NCBI RefSeq assembly: GCF_050908995.1
Contig: NC_135122.1
Coordinates: 15,168,501 to 15,232,500, forward strand
DNA from: Andrena cerasifolii
Taxonomy: Eukaryota > Arthropoda > Insecta > Hymenoptera > Andrenidae
Direction of reading: 5' to 3'
Length of the DNA: 64,000 bases
Below the pieces are notes generated by a model. The model made no database searches and had not been told where the DNA came from. It worked only from the letters and a program-made list of their open reading frames with translations. Below are positions 40,265 through 51,787 of the stretch, in pieces (positions within the stretch are counted from its first letter, which is position 1; each line of letters begins with the position of its first letter). The translations under genes and the position numbers were made by a program.

Positions 40265-42793
40265 TCCGCCCCGAAACCGAAAGTATCTCGCGAATTTGTG
40301 AAATAGCGCCACGCTGCTCCTTCCACTCGAGTGGATACCGCCCGTATAATATTGCGGCCTCCGATTTTGCCTGGCTGCGGCGCGAGCCACCCCGATAACA
40401 TGGCTCCGCCATGACGAACGATACGTTCTGCTGTATAACCCCGACTATTGGGGTCGTTTAATGAAAATTGTTACGGGCCCCGGCAGCCGAATCTCCGCGG
40501 TGAATGCAGATACGCTCTGCTACGGGAATGTATACACGCTTATTATGGGGTGCCGCTGGCGGGGGTGCGTGGAAAGCGGAGAAATTACGTGAAATCGTGC
40601 CCCGTCACGTTCCCGCCCGGTGCCTCTGCGGTGGATGTGTTAATTGAATTGTTATTAGAGACGAAAGTAGTCTATTGCACGGAGGAACTGATTGAAGTTG
40701 CAGTGCTATCTTGTGTATTATGGCAGGCTTTGTAGTTACTCGCGTGTTTCGATGCCAGTGTCAAAAGTGATACGATATTGTAGGGGCAGAGTTAATAGGA
40801 AGTAGTGGGCGACAGTAAATGGTCAGACGCGGACAGTGGAGTTGCAATTGCTTGCCGAGGCGAATGCCAAGTAGTATAGGCGAGACGTGGACAGACCTTT
40901 GCAGCGTCCGCCTGGTATGTATACCAGAATTAGTAGTATAAGACAATACAGTGCCAGCCGGCGCCGCCTGACTGTCTGGGAAGTCGTTGACTAGTAATCC
41001 TGATAGTTAGTTCTAAGTAAAGCCACCTAAACTCGTAACTGAGGTACAGCTAAATGTTTTTTCAATGTTCTATCTTCAATCGAACGGCAATATTTCTATT
41101 TTTAAATTGAATTGTGACTCTTTTGTTTTTACAATGTCTTATGTTCTTCGAGCCCACGTTCAGGCAGAAATGTTGATTTGAATTCAGGAAGTGTGAAATC
41201 CAAAGGTGAGTGGCACGATGTTCTGCGATTAAACGCGACATTATCGTCCGAAAGGATCGTGTGAACGTTCAAAGCGATCTAACGTACACCGTGGATTCCG
41301 GTCTCGCCACACGCCTGAGCAAGATTAATAGCAGCTTTATGAAGCTTACTTGATACTTGGTAATTAGGTAGAAACAGGAGAATGCTTAGCGAGGTAGCAA
41401 GGCTCCCTGGCTAATGCCTCAGAGGATCACTACCAAGTTAAGACCGAGAAACTGCACGAACTTACGATTACAATTTACTACTTAGCCCAAGTCACTTACG
41501 TTCGCAGGATCGGTGATTCGAATTCCCGTCGTCCTGTTCGAATACTCGCTGCTTTATCGCTTCCTCGCCCATTTCCTGTAACCCCCGTCTGCTTTGCACG
41601 TCCAAAATTTTATACGGTGAAAAACCACGTTATTCCCAAAATCACGCGAAGCATACCGGAAGAAAATGACGCTTGAATGAAAATGCAGAACAGTAGCGGT
41701 ATCCTTTATCACTTCTACTTTAAACAACCATCAACCCGGTGACGTGGTCCACATCTACTTCGTGTACCTTCTCATAAACGTAGAACCGCGCTGATACCCC
41801 AGCCATAAAGTTCCTTGGGAACAGGTTGACCCCGGCGCAGGTTCCATTAATTCGCATAAACCCTTACATTTTCATGCGAGTTCCGTCACGACGCCCGCAA
41901 AACGAGTCCTTCAAAATGAACGTCCTGTCCCCGCTCCCCGCGGGCAGTTGTAACAAATGCCGGACGCTATGTCCGTCGTGCGCGTTCCAGAGGCTTAGTT
42001 TTCCTCCATGGCCTGCCCTGATCCAATAAACTAGAACTTAAATTTGTTTGCGAGGGAACCATTGCGTGCCGTCCCCGTAACCACATAGAGACGCGCTTCC
42101 TGGTGCTCTACAGACTGATTCGCTCAGGATGGACCCGTTCGATGGTAGAACCCTACCCTGATCTGCGCTACTAACCATAACAACGACCATACATTCGCAT
42201 CCCCCTTCCTCACCCATTTTTTTTTTCCATGAAAAATTCCAAGCGCGATACCTTCCCCTGAACTACCCAGCGATCACCAGTAACGGCCACCGCGCGATAC
42301 AAATTACAGACGTCTGGGAAAGCTCGGTACATTTCGTGGGAGTCGTACTTCCCGGCGAAAGCGACGCAACTCTGCGGAGCAAGCGTCGGTGGCCTCGCAG
42401 AAGCCCCTTTCACCCCTGGACCGCGGTGTATAGGTTTGCTTAACGGTCCGTATAAGGTTTACGAGCGTTCCAGCGGCAACGGTAGGAAAAATTTCTTCGG
42501 AGGAGCTGCCCCTATCCAGGAGGATAGAGAACTGTCTCGCGTGGACGGGGTGGAAAGCGCAAGCGCCGCGCTGCAAAAATCTGCCGTCCCTCCGTCTTAC
42601 GTTAATTCATGATGGGGCGTAAAGGGAATTATACAGGGAGAGGGAAATAGGGCAGGAATTTCGCGTCGAACGAGTCCCAGACGTGCGATTTATCGGGCAC
42701 CGAGCAAACGCGGCTGACTACGTAACGCAACGGCGATGATCGTTCGTGTACGTGACCCGTGAATGTGCCTTAGCTATTAGGGTAAAATGTTTT

Positions 42794-44179
42794 TTGAGTT
42801 TTTTTTTGGTCTTACCCGCCTAAAATATGAGGTTTGGTGAGAAAATGATATGTGCATAGATTCAAAGTGATTGGACAACGGGAACCCGTGTCGCAATTGA
42901 GTTGAAGTTTTGAAATAATAGTGATTTCTCAATATTTTTGCATTTTTACGTAAAGTTGTTTATCTAGCACAAATTTGCTACACAGTATCGGATTCTGTAG
43001 ACATTCCTGAAGAAGAAACCATCCACGAAAAATGTCGGAACAGTTTATAACTCGGACTGTTCGAGAAAATATCCATCGGCAACGCGTGCACAGTGTTTTG
43101 CCGTCTGGCGGCCCATGGCTCGGCTGCGCGACTCGTCAGGGCCGTAGCTACGCGCAATTGACATGGTGCCCAGTAGGGTGGTCCTCAGCTATAGGAATCA
43201 AACATTTTTTTTTAGTTTTTTTTTATCTTCGGCTACTTTAGAAGTAACAGTGAATACTTTTTAATAAAAGTACAATTTCTTACATGTATAAAGAATATAA
43301 AGCGGGTTCAGAAATTGTACAGAATTTGAAAATTTTGAATGACACTGCGGAGCGAGGCGTAAAACTGATGTCAGACTACAATGAAATATTAACTACAAAT
43401 GAAGACAATAAACAATACATTTTTACAAATTTTAGAAGAATATCGACAATTCTACCCCGATACAAAGAAATCTAGCTTGTAAAATACAAATAGTAACACA
43501 GTGAATTATTTTAACTTTATTTATGCCCCTAAGTTAAATTCTAATAATATTTTGTTGTATATAAATACTTACATAATTATAAGGAATTGGCGGATAATAC
43601 AATTTTAGTAAATAAAAAATATTGTGGATTGCGACATCCGCATTCCGCACCTACGTACAGTAGCGTAGAGTAGCTTACACGCTGCGTTATATTGTATAAT
43701 AATTGTAAAAGATAAATACCTCATTCTTGCCCAAAATCGTGCGCTTTTTACAGAAACTCGTGTTTTTCAAAAACTGAGGGTGATAGAGCAATTCCGTTTA
43801 CGGATTCGTGGTTGGGACGAAAAACTCTACTAGGATCTCGGAGTGCACATTGCAGATCCAAATACGTGTTGGACAGTGTAGTTAAGACCCCCGCTTGCCT
43901 ATTCCGGCTTATACGCTGCGTTGTATACTAATTTTAAAAGATAAAACTCAAAGACTTCGTCAATATTTTTTTAAGTAATACATACATATTATTATTATAC
44001 ATCTAATAAACTGTATTTTTATTAAAAAACATTCACTTCCAAAATAGCCGAACACAATTATTCCAAAACTTCAACTCAATTGCGGCACTGGTTCCCGTTG
44101 TCCAATCACTTTGAAATTTTACACATATCATTTTCTCACCAAACCTCATATTTTAGGAGGGTAAGACCAAAAAGTTCAA
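42794..44179. mobile_element. 1.4 kb terminal-inverted-repeat element
   Basis: About 125-bp inverted repeats at 42794-42923 and 44053-44179 share long identical blocks such as TTTGGTCTTACCC, TAAAATATGAGGTTTGGTGA, GAAAATGATATGTG and CAATTGAGTTGAAGTTTTG. The interior has a GC-rich island (43040-43180) in AT-rich DNA. It also has an imperfect direct repeat of about 40 bp, 43673-43716 and 43907-43945 (gctt-acgctgcgtt...gataaa). The left boundary sequence, AGCTATTAGG followed by T runs (42772), recurs in modified form at 43187-43226, which hints at a nested or duplicated insertion. No transposase-like protein is visible. Superfamily unknown. Confidence 0.7.
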
Positions 44180-45231
44180 GCTAGTGTGCCTGTCCACGTA
44201 CGTACGTATGCGCCACGGGGATTGCCTGTGCGCGCGCGCTGGGTCCTGTCTGAAGCAGACAGACTGGTAGTTTGCGGAAGCGCTTTAAAGTTCTCATTAA
44301 GCGATCGAGGTCTGTGGGACACTTCTGTGTCTCATTGTTTGCTTTGTTTGGTGTTTACGCCACTGCGCCGGGGCTACGGTGGCGGCGTTGGCGTCGAGTA
44401 AGAGCCACGGGACGCACAGAGAGCCGGCAGAAAGAGGGAGGGACGGTGAGGGGGCGGGCGTGGGTGGCTTTCATTAAGCTTGCATTGTCTCAGCGCCGCA
44501 CTATTATATCCGAGTGAATAACTTGGAGCCATCCGGTAGTCAGAGCGAGGAAAAGCCTCTCGCTTCCGTTTTTTCTCTCCCTCCAGCCAACTCCTCCTCT
44601 TCCTCCTTCTTCCTTCGTCGCCATTTCTCTTCCCCCGTTTCTCCCGCCGCCGCTGCGCCTCTCCACGGACCGCCAATTTATTTCACGACCTCGACCTACG
44701 TACGCTCTTCAAGTATTAACGAATCGAACGACGCGATATAACGCGCGACGAAACGCCCGGATGGCGCCAGAGGATGCTTCGACCCTCTGCGAGGAGGCGC
44801 CAGAATGCTCTCCCCAGTTGCGGACGCGTATCGAAAGAAGGACACCGGCGAGGGGAACTTTTTAATCAGCGCATGAGTCAAGGATCGTGGAAGTTTACCG
44901 CCAACATCGCCGAATTTATCGCCAACACCGCCTCATTTGCATAAATCTCGGCGATGGTCTATGAATGTAGGTACCTACTTCCTTGTGGCGTTTCGAAAAT
45001 TCCCAATCGCGCGTGCCCTTTATCAGCGAGGATGCTCGAACGTTCCAGTCCCGTGAACGAGCGATTGCGAATCGCTCGACAGCTGAACGCTATCTTTCTC
45101 GCGAACGAGGCCCGTCACTTGTACACGTGTACGCGTCGACGTTTCTCGACACGATCTACCCCCCCAACCCCCATTGCTCCTGTCGTCTGATTCGAGGTCA
45201 GCCGTTAATGACGCGGAAGGAACGACGGTGG

Positions 45232-45256
45232 CACACACACACACACACACACACAC
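45232..45256 (+). repeat. AC microsatellite
   Basis: 25 bases of uninterrupted CA/AC repeat. Confidence 0.9.
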
Positions 45257-46360
45257 GGGACACGGGGGTGTCAATGGGTGGCTCGTTCGTCAGTGGTGCA
45301 GTTCCGTTTCGCCGATTAGTAGGTTTGATGTCCGCTGCACCCGTTTCCCGCCGTCACTCGCCTCGGTTATTACAGAGTCAGCCACCCCCCGCCCCCTTCG
45401 CTCCCGTCTTTATTCCCCTATTTTTACAAGCCTGTATCACGACGGGTTTAAAGCGTCGGACGCCCGTGTTTTCCGTTGTTGTTTCAGCGGATGGGTAATT
45501 GGGGTTGAATAAACGAGGCTGCGAGGTATAACGGTAACAATTTGTATAATGATTACACGCCGGCAAGTACGCGGAAGTCTGGACGGTGTCCATTTTCGTT
45601 CCGGCTTCTCTCCGCTGCATTCTACTCGCGGCTGAGAAAGCAAAAGAAGTCGATGCTGGCCGAGATTGCGAGGTGAAATTTAACGATAAACCAAGAGGGC
45701 TGTTAGTTAGGGGTTAATTGAGGCCTGGGTTAGTTGAGATTGGAGGGAAGTACTAGGTGAACTTGTTTCCATAGTGAACACATTTCAGATCCACTTGAGT
45801 AAGCCTACGGTTCTAGCTAGTTCGAAATTTCGCGATAGCAGGTTATTATGCAATTTGCGATACGGGAACTAAGCCCTGGCCTTAGAGCGTAGAACAAAAC
45901 TAGGATCCTGGCGTTGCAACGCCCTTCGATAAACAATGACTGTACGAACAATGTGGGGAGCATTTAATATTCAGAAAGGCCCACCGAGCTCTTATAGAAT
46001 CGATGCTTAATTAATTCGAAATCCAAACGAGTCTAATAGCTTATGAGCAGCTAAGTCTATTTGCTCTAGTATTATTTCCCCTAGTAAACCATGCACTTCA
46101 TTTCTCAGACGTTCTGTCCAGAATCCACAAAGTTCTGGCATTTGGTAACTCACTGTCTACACGGTGCCAAAGTCCACAATTCTCAATTAAATTACACCCT
46201 GCTCTCATTTCGGATTGAGCTACTCGCTGCTCTCTCCAAACTCGTCGCCCATGCTATCAAAGTTTCCTCTTGTTTCGAACTCTGACATTCAATCCCCGCA
46301 TATGCTGACCTGTATAAAACACACAGGTTAGCGAAAACTCGTACGCGTTCTTCCAACTCA

Positions 46361-46953
46361 CAAGGGGAGGACACCATGTGGTAAACACCGATTTTTATGA
46401 GCCTTGGCACGATGGATCTATGTCGAAAATAAGGAAAATAAAATAAATTTCTGCCAATGGGCTTTAATAATAGAGATATTTATATGGAAATTATTAAAAA
46501 ATTCATAGTGGCCGTGGGGTTTTAATGGATAAAAATCCCATACTACCCTGGCGCCCCCAGGGGATTCCCCTCTGAAGGAGTCGGGGTGCCTTTTAAAGAT
46601 GTCCTCAAGTTAAAAAAAAAATTATGAAAAAAAATAATTTATAAAAAAAAATTATAAAGTTTTTCTTTAACGTGGAGTTTTTAAAAAAATTATAAAGTTT
46701 TTCTTTAACATCTTCAAAAGGCACCCCGATGCCGGCAGAAGGGAATCTCCCGCGGGTGCCAGGGTAGTGTGGGATTTTTATCCATTAAAACCCCACGGCC
46801 ACTATGAAATTTTTAATAATTTACATGTAAATATCTCTATTATTAAGGCCTATTGGCTGAAAAGCTCGGACACCTATTTACTTATTTTCGACACAGATCC
46901 ATCGTGCTAAGGCTCATCAAAATCGGTGTCTACCACATGGTATCCTCCCCTTG
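46361..46953. mobile_element. 593-bp foldback MITE with CAAGGGGAGG ends
   Basis: Nearly the entire element is an inverted repeat. The ends are CAAGGGGAGG and CCTCCCCTTG. Inner arms share ACCGATTTT.ATGAGCCTT, CACGATGGATCT and TGGGGTTTTAATGGATAAAA with their complements. It is flanked by TCA on both sides (46358-46360 and 46954-46956), a possible 3-bp target duplication. The loop region holds a tandem copy of attataaagtttttctttaa, at about 46653 and 46690. It has no coding capacity. A 3-bp duplication would fit CACTA- or Harbinger-type elements, but the ends do not decide this. Confidence 0.72.
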
Positions 46954-47201
46954 TCAGTCTCACATTATTTCTCGTTATTATTTGGAGGCCGTGAGTGAAA
47001 CCTTTGCAGCTGTCCACAACTATTTTCACCCTGACCTATCGATAAATGTATAAGTTGCTTGGGGGTACTATTTAATAATGCAGGAACATCGAATTCTGTT
47101 TAACAGTGGTCAAACTCACTTCGCAATTCAGATTTATTCTCCATCTCATTAATACGTATTTTAGAGCTAATATCAGTTTCCAATATGGGTCAGACTCGTG
47201 G

Positions 47202-47222
47202 ATTATTATTATTATTATTATT
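47202..47222 (+). repeat. ATT microsatellite
   Basis: Seven copies of ATT, 200 bp upstream of exon B. Confidence 0.85.
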
Positions 47223-47417
47223 CGTGTTGATTAATCATTATAGGAAGATACACGTGAACTGAATAATGTGGTAGAACAATGGTCAGGGAATACAATATTC
47301 ACCTGTTTGTCGAAAAATAAAACAGCAGTTGCTCTTATCTTTCGTCGGCTTGAATCGACGCGATCGACACAGCTATCGATACCGATGCTGACACTAATTG
47401 CTTAATACCTGTTTCAG

Positions 47418-47540
47418 ATACTCCGTCGTTCGCGATAACGCGTTTACCTGGTTTCGGGATCCCGATCGTCGAGGGGATGTCCGTCAGCCTGAAATGCGAG
47501 GTGGACAGCAATCCGGCCAGCACGCCGATCTGGCAGCGGG
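47418..47540 (+). CDS. Internal exon B: N-terminal half of the second Ig domain
   Basis: This exon has 41 codons, phase 1 at both ends, acceptor tgtttcag ending at 47417 and a strong donor gtaagt at 47541. With the T that ends exon A it starts Tyr-Thr-Pro-Ser-Phe. It carries the A and B strands of an Ig domain, including VEGMSVSLKCEVDSNP, and the core Trp (PIWQRG) 12 residues after the Cys. It stops just after the C strand, so the second Cys must come from the next exon; exon C supplies it in the same frame. This mid-domain split is a known arrangement for some Ig domains. The frame is open across both junctions. There are 31.5 kb of intron before it and 9.0 kb after it. Seen directly: motif, phases and splice sites. 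Inferred: membership of the same transcript as exons A and C. Confidence 0.88.
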
Positions 47541-47833
47541 GTAAGTGACAACAATGATGGAGGATTCTCGATGTTTCGTTGCCAGTGCAACGTTGCGCGA
47601 AAAATAGTTCCCCGGGCTATTCTGATTGCATCGAAGCGATATATAAAGTATTTTGCGAAGATTTTCCTTGCCTCAAATGCGCCAAAGGGCGAACGCTGCA
47701 GGGTGAAGCGGGAGCAATAAGATAATTACAACGATACTTTGCTACTTTTCCATACTACGCTATATTGGAATATTTGGTTTATTGATTGGAGTCTAAAGTA
47801 TTAAGTCGTTGCCTTGCAAAACAAAGTTCTTTA

Positions 47834-48128
47834 AGGGGGAACACCACTGTGACGGCCAGAAAAGTAAGCCATTTTTAAAACAAAAATTTCAACAATAATT
47901 TACAGTTTTCATAGAAAATTTCTGTTACCTATCTTTAGTACGCTGTCTTAGAAGATTAATTAATATATTAAAATTTATGGATGTTTTTGTATTTTTTTTT
48001 TGTATAGTCTCTTAAGACAGCGTACTAAAGGTAGGTAATAACAATTTTTTATGAAAACTGTAAATTATTCCTGAAAAAAATTCTTAAAAATGGCTTACTT
48101 TTCCGGCCGTCACAGTGGCGTTCCCCCA
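47834..48128. mobile_element. 295-bp foldback MITE with AGGGGGAAC ends
   Basis: The arms begin GGGGGAACACCACTGTGACG and GGGGGAACGCCACTGTGACG (right side read inward). They continue inward through AAAGTAAGCCATTTTTAA, ATAATTTACAGTTTTCAT and TTAGTACGCTGTCTTA with few mismatches. Both ends touch TA (47832-47833 and 48129-48130), matching the TA-flanked GGGG elements elsewhere in the window. The structure sits only about 290 bp downstream of exon B, inside the intron, and could form a strong RNA hairpin in the pre-mRNA. Confidence 0.75.
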
Positions 48129-49039
48129 TAATTGTTTACTAATTATAGTTGCATCCCAATTTAGAATAATATAATGCTGAAGTGTCCAAATTGATCTCTG
48201 CGCCCGCGAAGGGCAAAGTGCATTTGCGCATTCACGAACGCATGCACTCTGTGGTAAATGCAAATTTAATTGGTGGCAGTTTTACTGTACACATTAGCAT
48301 CAATAATTCAGAGCCAACTCTGTAATAATAGCGATGTAATTTCAAAAGTCGATGATAATGAGTGACATAATTGGTTGGCGATGTTCCAAGTCGCAGGTTA
48401 CCAAATAACTTCCATTTATAATTTCTGTGTCCTGCTAAAAAATGCATCGCTCGTAGTTAACTTATCAGTAGCATTCCCGTTTATAACACTATTACTAAAT
48501 TACAACTAAATTGTAAAAATTATACCTAAATTATTAACGAACATCCCCTATTCGATATTTCACCCCCGACAGAAAACGCGGCATTGCCAAAAAGAAAAGA
48601 TTTCTGCCACTTTTCAGGGATCAGACGGCAAGAGCATATTCCCGAACAGACCCCTCGAATTTTTTCTCTTCCATTCTCATTCAGCCCCACTTAATATCAA
48701 TTTCTGCTCAATTAATCCGCCTCCCCTCCCCCTCTCGCAGTTTCCTAGCCATCAGCAAACAAAGCGATAAATCGCGGAGTAATCATATTACTCTATACCA
48801 GGGAGGAGATAGAGGAGGGCTATCGCGAGCGTCGTCTAGTCGGAACAATAAATAATCCGCCCTCTTCTCTGCGAGCCCTCTCATCGAAGATAAGTATGCA
48901 CGGCAGATATTATCTCTAGCTAGCGAGCGCATCGTGCTTTTCTCCTCTCTAATCCCGGTGTTGTGAATGCCTCGTCAAGATTAAAATTCTACGGCTACGT
49001 TCCCTTCTTTCCCCCATTTTTCCCCCGTTTTCCTTTCAT

Positions 49040-49085
<46 letters not shown>

Positions 49086-49092
49086 CCTCCCT
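49040..49092 (+). repeat. CT microsatellite
   Basis: About 37 bases of pure TC repeat (49044-49080) followed by CCCT repeats. Confidence 0.9.
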
Positions 49093-50030
49093 TTCATCGA
49101 AATCAACGGAGACTCCCACCGAGATTTCGCTTTCGAAGCGTTTCGCCGACTTATTCCCGATAATTGGAAATCTCCTTGTACCAACGCAAACGTCGTTGGC
49201 TCTCTCGAATTCGTCGGTCGCAATTTTTTTTCCCTCCGCCGATGCTGCGGTAATCGATACCTCGACGCTGAAGTGGATAGCGCGGTACAACGAGCGCGAC
49301 TTCCCTTCCGGTGGAAAGGAACTTCGTCGGGGATTAAAAGGGTCGGGAAGAAGAGATAGTGGAGATTGGTGGATACATTATATCCCCGTTTCAGCCGGTC
49401 CGCCCGACCGGTTAAGTGAATAATTTGTTTGACGATAGGCTTCAAAGCAGATCGATCCGAGAAAATGTCCACGAGGAAATTTAATGAAACCTACCCCCCC
49501 TCCTCCGCGCACCTGCAAATGGAAAAGTTCGAGGAAGGGGGCCAAGCGTCGCCCGCCCCTTAAATTCCATTCAATTCCCCCGGGAAGGAACAGGGACAAA
49601 GAATTATTCCTGGCCAAGTGGATTCATTAGCAGTCTCTTGTTCTTTGTAAAGCTCGCCGCCACCGCCGGTAGACTGGCCCACGGCTTGATAAATATTTAA
49701 AGCCTCCTATAATTCCCTCTTTACTCCTTCTAACGGACACTCCGACTCCTTTGAGCTCCTCCCACGGACCCCCTTGAATTCCAATGAGCTGACGTAACGG
49801 CAGTTCAGAAATCGACTGGCTGCTCAAGGCCATCGAGGGCCGACCCTTACCAAACTGTTTTCGCTTCTCTTCGCGTGCCCCGCCTCTCTCGTTCGGACGG
49901 ATAACAGTATAAAAGTAAGAGTCATCCTTGACGTGATTCCCCAATCGGAGGAGCTGATTCTGTTTGGAACGGTACCGGCAGACCTCCCCGGCATCTCTAA
50001 TCAATTCGTAAGACCTCACTGGAGACGACG

Positions 50031-50053
50031 CTCTCTCTCTCTCTCTCTCTCTC
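50031..50053 (+). repeat. CT microsatellite
   Basis: 23 bases of uninterrupted CT. Confidence 0.9.
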
Positions 50054-50679
50054 GTAAACGAGAGCGTCAGGGATGCTCGGAAGACTCGGCAGGGTCCACC
50101 TACGGCGAAACGTATCGACCACCGGCGGGTTTTCCGTTTTCGTTGCTCTAGCCTTGCCCAGCACCGCCGTTAACCCAGATTCAGCGTTATGTATCTCGTG
50201 ACCCTACGCCTGCTCCAGCCGTACGAAACGTATGTACGTACAGGTACGTGCAGCTTTACGTAATGGCCGCACCGCGGGCCGTTACGCGTCCTACCAGGGG
50301 AATTAACGTTTGTTTTAATGGACGTACTTTTCGCCCCCCCCCCCTCTCTCTCCCCCCTAGAGTCGCCGTGTAACGTTGTTCCAGGAGCCACGCTGGCAGA
50401 TTCATTCTCTCCTGAGTGTGATGCACGAGGTGTGCGCGCACCGTGTTAGGCTCGAGCCGCGCCATCGTTGATAACGACGCGTTGGGATCGCGCGATTTGC
50501 AACTCAATTTGCTCGATTCTGGGGGAAGAATCGACGATAACGATCCAACCCTTTCAATACGAACCCCAGTGGCCAGCTTCTCCATTTTGTCCCTCTCGAT
50601 TTTTATTACACTCTGCCGCAGAGCACAGGAAACATTTAGAAACAACAGTATCGATGCTGAAATTTGGCATAAAGACTTA

Positions 50680-51236
50680 AGGGGTTATACCTAGTCAGCT
50701 TTCGAAAAATATCGCGATTTCCCGAAATTTTTTGTGGAACATCTACTGTATATTTTCTTTACAACTATTCGCTTATTTTCATAGTACATGTATGGAGAAA
50801 CTTTCAGTAATTTTATTATAGAAAAGCATTAAAAAAGTTTACTCTGATCCGGGTCATCTGAAATTAAAAATTCAAAAACATTCTGTTAATACGTGGTTGA
50901 CTTCAGTAGATAAACGAAGGCTTTTTCAAGTTAATTTTTGACAAAATGGCGGCGGTTTAACGCAAAACCACGGTTTTTCGATGTCTGAATTGTTCCTTTC
51001 TCGTTAATTAAAAATAGAGTTTTTGTTCAAATAAAAAATCCTTCGTTCATCTACTAGTCTTTGGTATATAAAAGAAGTCTGCAAACGTTTAGACCAATCG
51101 ATGCAGCGGTTTCCGAAATATCTTGCTCATCGATATCAAAAGGAAAAAAGATTTTTTGAGAAATGTGTTACAGCTTTGGAGTAAAAAATTTGCAAAGACC
51201 ACCCTTTTCTCGGCCTCCTGACTGAGCCTGACCCCT
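50680..51236. mobile_element. TA/TTAA-flanked GGGGT element, copy 2
   Basis: The right end (51140-51236) is nearly identical to that of the 30.2-31.0 kb element, with GATTTTTTGAGAAATGTGTT, GCAAAGACCACCCTTTTC and CCTCCTGACTGAGC. The left end AGGGGTTATACCTAGTCAG is a diverged inverted copy. TTAA occurs at both borders (50677-50680 and 51236-51239). The interior differs from copy 1 but shares ATCCTTCGTTCA and the CATCTGAAAT-AAAAATTCAAAA block. It is non-coding. Confidence 0.65.
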
Positions 51237-51771
51237 TAACAGGCGTTTAATTTATCCTCGCCCTTAACCAGACAGGTAGCAATTTCATATTATCCCCGAG
51301 TATCTTAAAAAGACACTTGAACGCCGGCGAGCCGATCGAGGATCGGTCGATGCTCCTCCCCCGTGGACGGAGGCGAAGTTGTTTCCCGACAATTTCCCGG
51401 CACTTGCCAGACGCCGGTCGGTGTTCGGGGTCCGGCGCGAGTTCGATAGTTGAATTCTTCTTCGCCGGCCAGAAAATTCGATAGCGCTTTCTTTCGTCTG
51501 GAACTACCACGTAACAGTTAGCAGACTTTTTCCAGAGGGTTACGGCGGAGTGGGGAGGAGGTCGAAGGGCCCTGCACCTTTTGCACGATTCCACGGAAAG
51601 GATTTACGGGGCGGGAGGGCCGGAGGAGATCGGTAACGATGTTGCTTTTTTGCTCGTCGCGCGGCGGTGGCAAATAAAAGTTCGCCCGCGGTATAATTTC
51701 CTTTATTCGTCGTCAATCAGAGTAACTAAGGGGCGAGAGGGTGGCACGGGGAGAAGAGGGAAGGATGGTAC

Positions 51772-51787
51772 AGAGAGAGAGAGAGAG
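51772..51787 (+). repeat. GA microsatellite
   Basis: 16 bases of AG repeat. Confidence 0.85.

Larger units (their letters stand above)
15916..47417 (+). other. 31.5 kb intron between exons A and B
   Basis: The intron begins gtgagt and ends ttcag and is phase 1. It contains no exon that I recognise, but most of the mobile elements in the window: 21405-21705, 22700-22930, 27057-27202, 30241-30965, 34482-34801, 42794-44179 and 46361-46953. Strongly AT-rich islands lie at about 16020-16560 and 18690-18840. Simple repeats lie at 28335-28348, 32806-32820, 40254-40264, 45232-45256 and 47202-47222. Additional alternative exons or nested small genes cannot be excluded without RNA data. Confidence 0.75.

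Noticed and set aside
39863..40390. 175-codon minus-strand open frame with a poly-Gly run
   Set aside because: The Gly run is just the poly-C tract read on the other strand; no other support.
40448..40735. 95-codon plus-strand open frame with a fairly protein-like C-terminal part
   Set aside because: No family recognised, no Ig features and no clear splice sites; left as intron.
48981..49472. Minus-strand open frame with alternating Arg-Glu repeats
   Set aside because: The Arg-Glu repeat is the CT microsatellite translated on the opposite strand.
50677..51239. TTAA at both borders, suggesting a piggyBac MITE
   Set aside because: The related elements at 30241 and 47834 keep only TA on both sides, and the GGGG ends are not the usual piggyBac CCC type, so a TA duplication is the simpler reading.
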